Shown: positions 63,901 through 64,000 of the stretch, one piece after another
Layout: each line of letters begins with the position of its first letter
Numbering within the stretch: position 1 is the first letter of the stretch
NCBI RefSeq assembly: GCF_030816015.1
Contig: NZ_JAUSXN010000001.1
Location: forward strand, 3,844,001 to 3,908,000
DNA length: 64,000 bases
Direction: 5' to 3'
DNA from: Pedobacter sp. W3I1
GTDB lineage: Bacteria > Bacteroidota > Bacteroidia > Sphingobacteriales > Sphingobacteriaceae
Translations under genes and position numbers: made by a program
Notes under the pieces: model-generated
The model's input: the letters and a program-made list of their open reading frames with translations, nothing else
What the model was told of the DNA's origin: nothing
Databases searched by the model: none

Positions 63901-64000
63901 TTACACTGTAAACAGGCTTATGCTGCCTTGTACTGTAATTTGGGTTGTTGCTGGTATAAATCTCTCCGTTTCGGTAATAACCTGCCCTAAATTTATTTCC
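48902..64000 (-). CDS. giant repeat-containing T9SS type B cargo (gliding motility-associated C-terminal domain), 5' end outside window
   Basis: Open over 5032 codons plus stop; the frame runs through the right edge (residues before the first internal Met read QHKPVYSVM), so the true start is not visible. In order: an IgGFc-binding-like part (about 63000-64000); Ig/PKD-like modules with Cys pairs, including two 75-residue near-copies (offset 225 bp near 60666); three DUF11 repeats among these; 24 tandem 94-101 residue repeats (52450-59607); nine more DUF11 repeats (49200-52450); and a type B sorting domain (PNLFTPNGDGINDTFEI, NRWGNEVF, to about 48905). It is a secreted surface filament or adhesin, exported by type IX secretion with the adjacent PorP/SprF. 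Confidence 0.93.
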   Translation of the reverse strand, partial: GNKFRAGYYRNGEIYTSNNPNYSTRQHKPVYSVMAIENNTVVNINGVATTTLNAGQSYLFSANMGSLVETSGPSVMNTSAQFDAPTVSTACYDGASNPVPPITALGNEYIVVRGGGNNISEQTTIIASEPNTSVTVYNFNTAGVLQSTNTYNLIAAGSFVSFPNGVAGTTAGNGQEGLQYSSTKIVANKNVVAYSGTASGCEVDIATLAPISACGGSKKVETMKFRALNEATDLPYFAYIITQDPIAKVLLSTDNLYANKDIETITGVGIRRQMGSTGQYLIDFTNDNIGKPNVISLSSTARLTVNMVQQGAGFSMSNFLSPFPEKALKPTYTQADCASALLSADPSSVAPFQWYLNGTAITGATSNTYQAPVSGTYTVTSQLDCGISAQSLPITIALCNVDLILTKAVDNTSPSKGGTVNFTITVKNSNLASGTVTGTGNAIGVSATDLLPSGYTYVSNVAATGTSYDPATGLWSIGSMNAGQSLTLTITAKVNNSGNYNNIATVTGSQAEPVLSNNTASASVTPVDISLTSASGTDAQSICSGASTTAIQYQITGTPTILVKGLGASGLSYGTTTAGGNTILTIDAGTVSNAGDYNYTVRATYGSPSATVITTTGSIMVSPQVTTPVFALGATSSRCQGFGTQTYSATASNATGITYSISPANSGVINANSGAVTWSSVYSGTVTITATAVGICGTKTANHTVTINSTGTISGAGTVCSGSNGTLTLSGAPSTVVRWESSTDNGINWTTIANTTTTLNYTNITVTTLYRAIVSGGGCTNAASGTANVTVTPRPVIANQTYYICKTGSFAFAPIDVPNGTTYTWSSPTLSSANITGGTAGADQLSIDQTLTNSGTTLQTATYTVTPTYSSCAGNAFTITVYVVPTPNASATGTAICSASAFSIMPNSNVNGTTYTWTAALSNGTASGFSNQSTAVTAPISQTLTNTSGADATVRYTVTPIYNGCSGASFTFDVIVRTATPAPTASNQTFCEISNATIASLAATGTSVKWYTQATGGTALASTTALANGTYYASQTLNSCESVTRAQITVTITATPAPTASNQTFCEISNATVANLAATGTSVKWYTQATGGTALASTTALANGTYYASQTLNSCESATRAQITVTIYPTPKGFNDAWTLDCAGIFSYNIQTLNINNTAKGGNSVPASFTWTVNANANVTGAANGSGNTITQTLFNTSNSIQTIVYTVTPKATVTGACIGNAFTITVSVPVCSSISITKSADVSLVNKAGNIINYTVTVANTGNANQNNIIVSDPLLGGNLNNPTKIGNTDNILEKGETWTYNGSYTVLQSDLNNNGNPTNNTGKITNTASVNTTELPTVKTATADVNIVLSPAVTLVKTGTLNVNGNSISYLFTVKNTGNVTLNNLVVTDSKVTSAIILAATTLAPGMSTTATASYTISTAERATGSVSNTATVNGKDPLNGNVSDVSGTTEGSDTPTVTNTGVYAVDDEGTLSAVTGGVAVNNVLVNDKVNGNQATLVNVTISQVSSSNPNISIDPATGKVNVLPGTPVGNYTLVYQIEDKANPGNVKEATVTIHLVTGVILAVNDSGSANSFTGGTAITNVLGNDTYNGGAQANLSNVTITNGTNDSNGKVTLDPATGAVNVAANTPAGIYTLTYTITDKLDASKTSTATVKVTVVSGALLAKDDAGTSNSVSGGTAVANVLANDTYNGTSTAPTLSDVTITNGTNDSNGKVTLDPATGAVSVAANTPAGVYTLTYTITDKLDASKTSTATVKVTVASGTLLAKDDAGTSNSVTGGTAITNVLSNDTYNGMATAPTLSDVTITNGTDDSNSKVSLDPTTGAVSVAANTPAGVYTLTYTITDKLDASKTSTATVKVTVASGALLAKDDAGTSNSVTGGTAITNVLSNDTYNGMATAPTLADVTITNGTNDSNGKVSLDPTTGAVSVATNTPAGVYTLTYTITDKLDASKTSIATVKVTVASGALLAKDDAGTSNSVSGGTAVANVLANDNYNGTSTAPTLNDVTITNGTNDSNGKVTLDPTTGAVSVAANTPAGVYTLTYTITDKLDASKTSTATVKVTVASGVLLAKDDAGTANSVTGGNAVANVLANDTYNGTTTAPTLNDVIITNGTNDSNGKVTLDPTTGAVSVAANTPAGVYTLTYIITDKLDASKTSTATVKVTVSSGALLAKDDAGTSNSVTGGTAVANVLTNDTYNGTSTAPTLSDVTITKGTNDSNGKVTLDPLTRAVSVAANTPAGVYTLTYTITDKLDASKTSTAMVKVTVASGVLLAKDDAGTANSITGGTTVENVLANDTYNGTSTAPTLNDVTITNGTNDSNGKVALDPTTGVVSVAANTPSGVYTLTYTITDKLDASKTSTATVKVTVSSGTLLAKDDAGATNSLTGGTAVANVLANDTYNGTSTAPTLNDVTITNGTNDSNGKVILDPTTGAVSVAANTLAGVYTLTYTITDKLDASKTSTATIKVTVASGVLLAKDDAGTANSVTGGTAVANVLANDTYNGTSTAPTLNDVTIINGTNNSNGKVILDPSTGVVSVAANTPSGVYTLTYTITDKLDASKTSTAMVKVTVASGVLLAKDDAGTSNSVTGGTAVASVLVNDTYNGTNVAPTLADVTITNGTNDSNGKVSLDPTTGAVSVATNTPAGVYTLTYTITDKLDATKTSTATVKVTVTSGALLAKDDAGTANSVTGGTAVANVLANDTYNGTSTSPTLNDVSLSQVSTTNSNVTLNVATGQVDVKPNTAAGVYTLVYQIVDKLDASQSKQATVTITVAAPIFAATNDSGNANGFAGGTAVENVLANDTYNGNPATLNDVKLSQVSTTNPNVALDVTTGKVNVAPNTPAGTYTLVYQIEDKLNPGQTKTATVTITVGAPVLAATNDSGNANGFTGGTAVENVLANDTYNGNPVTLNDVKLSQVSTANPNVTLDVTTGKVNVAPNTPAGNYILVYQIEDKLNPGQTKTATVTITVGAPALTATNDSGNANGFTGGTAVENVLANDTYNGNPTTLNDVKLSQVSTSNPNVTLDVTTGKVNVAPNTPAGTYTLVYQIEDKLNTGQAKTATITITVAAPALAAVNDSGNANGFTGGTAVENVLANDTYNGNPATLNDVKLSQVSTSNPNVTLDVTTGKVNVAPNTPAGNYILVYQIEDKLNPGQTKTATVTITVGAPALTATNDSGNANGFTGGTAVENVLANDTYNGNPTTLNDVKLSQVSTSNPNVTLDVTTGKVNVAPNTPAGTYTLVYQIEDKLNTGQAKTATITITVAAPALAAVNDSGNANGFTGGTAVENVLANDTYNGNPATLNDVKLSQVSTTNPNVALDVTTGKVNVAPNTPAGNYILVYQIEDKLNPGQTKTATVTITVGAPTLAATNDSGDANGYTGGTAVENVLTNDTYNGNPVTLNVVKLSQVSTANPNVTLDVTTGKVNVAPNTTAGTYTLVYQIEDKLNTGQTKTATITITVGAPTLAATNDSGDANGYTGGTAVENVLANDTYNGNPATLNDVKLSQVSTTNPNVALDVTTGKVNVAPNTPAGNYILVYQIEDKLNPGQTKTATVTFTVGAPTLAATNDSGDANGYTGGTAVENVLANDTYNGNPATLNDVKLSQVSTTNPNVTLDVTTGKVNVAPNTPAGTYTLVYQIEDKLNPGQTKTATVTITVGAPVLTATNDSGDANGYAGGTAVENVLANDTYNGNPATLNDVKLSQVSTTNPNVSLDVTTGKVNVAPNTPAGTYTLVYQIEDKLNPGQAKTATVTITVGTSTILAKDDAGSANGFTGGIAVENILVNDKYNDVSAATTATVVINQISTSNPKINIDPATGKVNVTAGTLPGVYTLIYQISDKLDAGKTSTAVITVSIPNWITDLQINKTANVTAVETNGDISYTITIKNNGPATVLSGESIGLIENLPAGLENVSYNAIGGTYSSTGKTFTLTADLLAGQQVSLTVNGRVAAAFSGTDLVNSVSLSSTAKSTDPENINNQSTVTTPIMKGKVALVKTGTLSADGNSITYTFNITNIGDVILNNVVLIDQKLALNKTFSTALAVGASFTYNQVYTLSQSDKDAGSVSNTASVSAKTPAGNTITDISGTASGNDNPTETPISNTSSLTFTKVASAVGMKIGESIDYNFTITNTGSVTLSNLILSDAAVDVGSIKPASIATLAPGASVNVTAKHTLTQIDINQGSFTNQASIKLTDNKGNVINQLSDDPSTPAPNDATVTKLTPSPGFTLTKSATNSATKAGDVINYNIIFKNTGNVTLTDITLVDANADAGSLTPSNITSVLPGATINITAKHTVKQSDVNAGGFSNQVSANVKDPKGNAIVKVSDDPSTPAADDATFTTIVANPSVRFTKTFANSAGVVKVIEYSIQVTNTGNVTLTDIVVTDEGADLGSITPAAISKLEPAETALILARHTLTQPEIDNGKFINQASLVAKYSGANKLSKLSDDPRTLAPDDPTVFPIKETPGLTLVKTGVLSADGNSVTYTFTAKNTGNVTLSNFSLLDPKLSSTITFTPASIAPDQTAVATAVYTITQAEKNASSVRNSATLAATTPAGTSVSDVSGTEEDNDYPTILELPKIVSSKTVTDANNNGKAEANEVLTYHIIVKNNGNAARMGVKITDAIPVNTTYISASADNGGSLVGNVLNWNNLTIPANGQVQVSFKVTVNAIIPSGVLSVNNTATVTDPGNTSTPLSPAVSIPTDGMLEGSKSVVDSKGNKDGKAQANEILTYSLQIKNTGGSALNGVTITDELPAGLTYIPNSVSGYGTVMGNTLKWTINMQANSSTVLTFDAKVAPDVNSYNTIKNVAIMTAPTGITIKPEALMAVDKSADLMVTKELVTKGDIKTGSDVTYKITVTNKGPNRATGVTVTDKLSTIIDAPKEITVTIGATTYTTTSRDLVWLVGSLDLNQSATLTFKARTLAAGVLNNSATVKADQPDPILNNNMVQADAATITGDDLLIPNLFTPNGDGINDTFEINGLAEFAENEITIVNRWGNEVFRAKGYQNNWTGEGLNEGTYYYLLRARKGGNNEWKVFKGYITLIRAFKN
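52450..59607 (-). repeat. 24-unit tandem repeat array in the giant gene
   Basis: About 7.16 kb. Type A units (101 residues, DDAGTSNSVTGGTAVANVL ... LDASKTSTATVKVTV) form the N-terminal half. Type B units (98 residues, NDSGNANGFTGGTAVENVL ... LNPGQTKTATVTITV) form the C-terminal half. One hybrid unit (about 55700-56000) has an A-type head and a B-type tail. Each unit carries VLANDTYNG, similar to tandem bacterial Ig/cadherin-like (Big_9-type) domains. Adjacent units are nearly identical in DNA. Confidence 0.9.
54081..55246. repeat. 578-bp perfect duplication, period 588 bp
   Basis: 54081-54658 and 54669-55246 are identical by base-by-base reading. The period of 588 bp is exactly two 98-residue units, so it keeps the frame. 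Identity ends on either side within a unit. Confidence 0.85.

Overview
The window looks like a chromosomal segment of a Bacteroidota bacterium of the Sphingobacteriaceae, most likely Pedobacter or a close relative. The basis is AT-rich intergenic DNA, promoter boxes of the TAnnTTTG type, tRNA genes without an encoded CCA, a TonB-dependent receptor, type IX secretion (T9SS) components, and many dispersed palindromic intergenic repeats of the kind common in this phylum. This is a family-level inference from gene content; no marker gene such as rRNA is present.

Left part (1-14.5 kb): the tail of a Crp/Fnr regulator and a methyltransferase. Then comes an operon encoding a NEW3-domain membrane protein with an ABC-2 exporter. 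A TetR-controlled dehydrogenase pair (SDR + MDR) follows, with a shared operator-like sequence. Next is a string of small envelope or redox proteins (cyclophilin-like, cupin, Cys-nucleophile hydrolase, acetyltransferase, AraC regulator, ABM monooxygenase). The section ends with a TonB receptor downstream of a second AraC regulator.

Middle-left (15-25 kb): stress and detoxification genes (YciF/DUF892, Hsp20, ABM, DJ-1/PfpI, HbpS/GlcG, alpha/beta hydrolase) with twin Crp-like palindromes, and a convergent Crp/Fnr regulator. Also here are a divergent HxlR/NAD(P)-binding pair, a PhzF isomerase, a DUF1801 protein and an arylsulfatase. Two identical tRNA-Pro genes and one tRNA-Ser lie at 25.2-25.6 kb.

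Middle (25.6-44.3 kb): a PgpH-type HD phosphohydrolase with a TTG start, a tight SPFH / PH-like / Arc-type three-gene cassette, and an IS4-family insertion sequence nested in a MITE-like element. After these come a thiolase, two POT peptide transporters, a Dpm1-like glycosyltransferase, and an operon of Y-family polymerase, DnaE-type polymerase and 2H phosphoesterase (probable damage-tolerance mutasome). The intergenic DNA is full of palindromic repeats, including at least three copies of one variable-centre element.

Right part (44.7-64 kb): a surface-secretion module with an OmpA/PorE-like protein, a LuxR-type response regulator, a PorP/SprF protein and a giant T9SS type B cargo protein. The giant gene occupies about 15.1 kb, runs off the right edge without a start codon, and carries 24 tandem 94-101 residue repeats. 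The DNA holds a perfect 578-bp internal duplication, a sign of very recent repeat expansion. The gene order giant -> PorP/SprF -> response regulator suggests a dedicated secretion/attachment and control unit.
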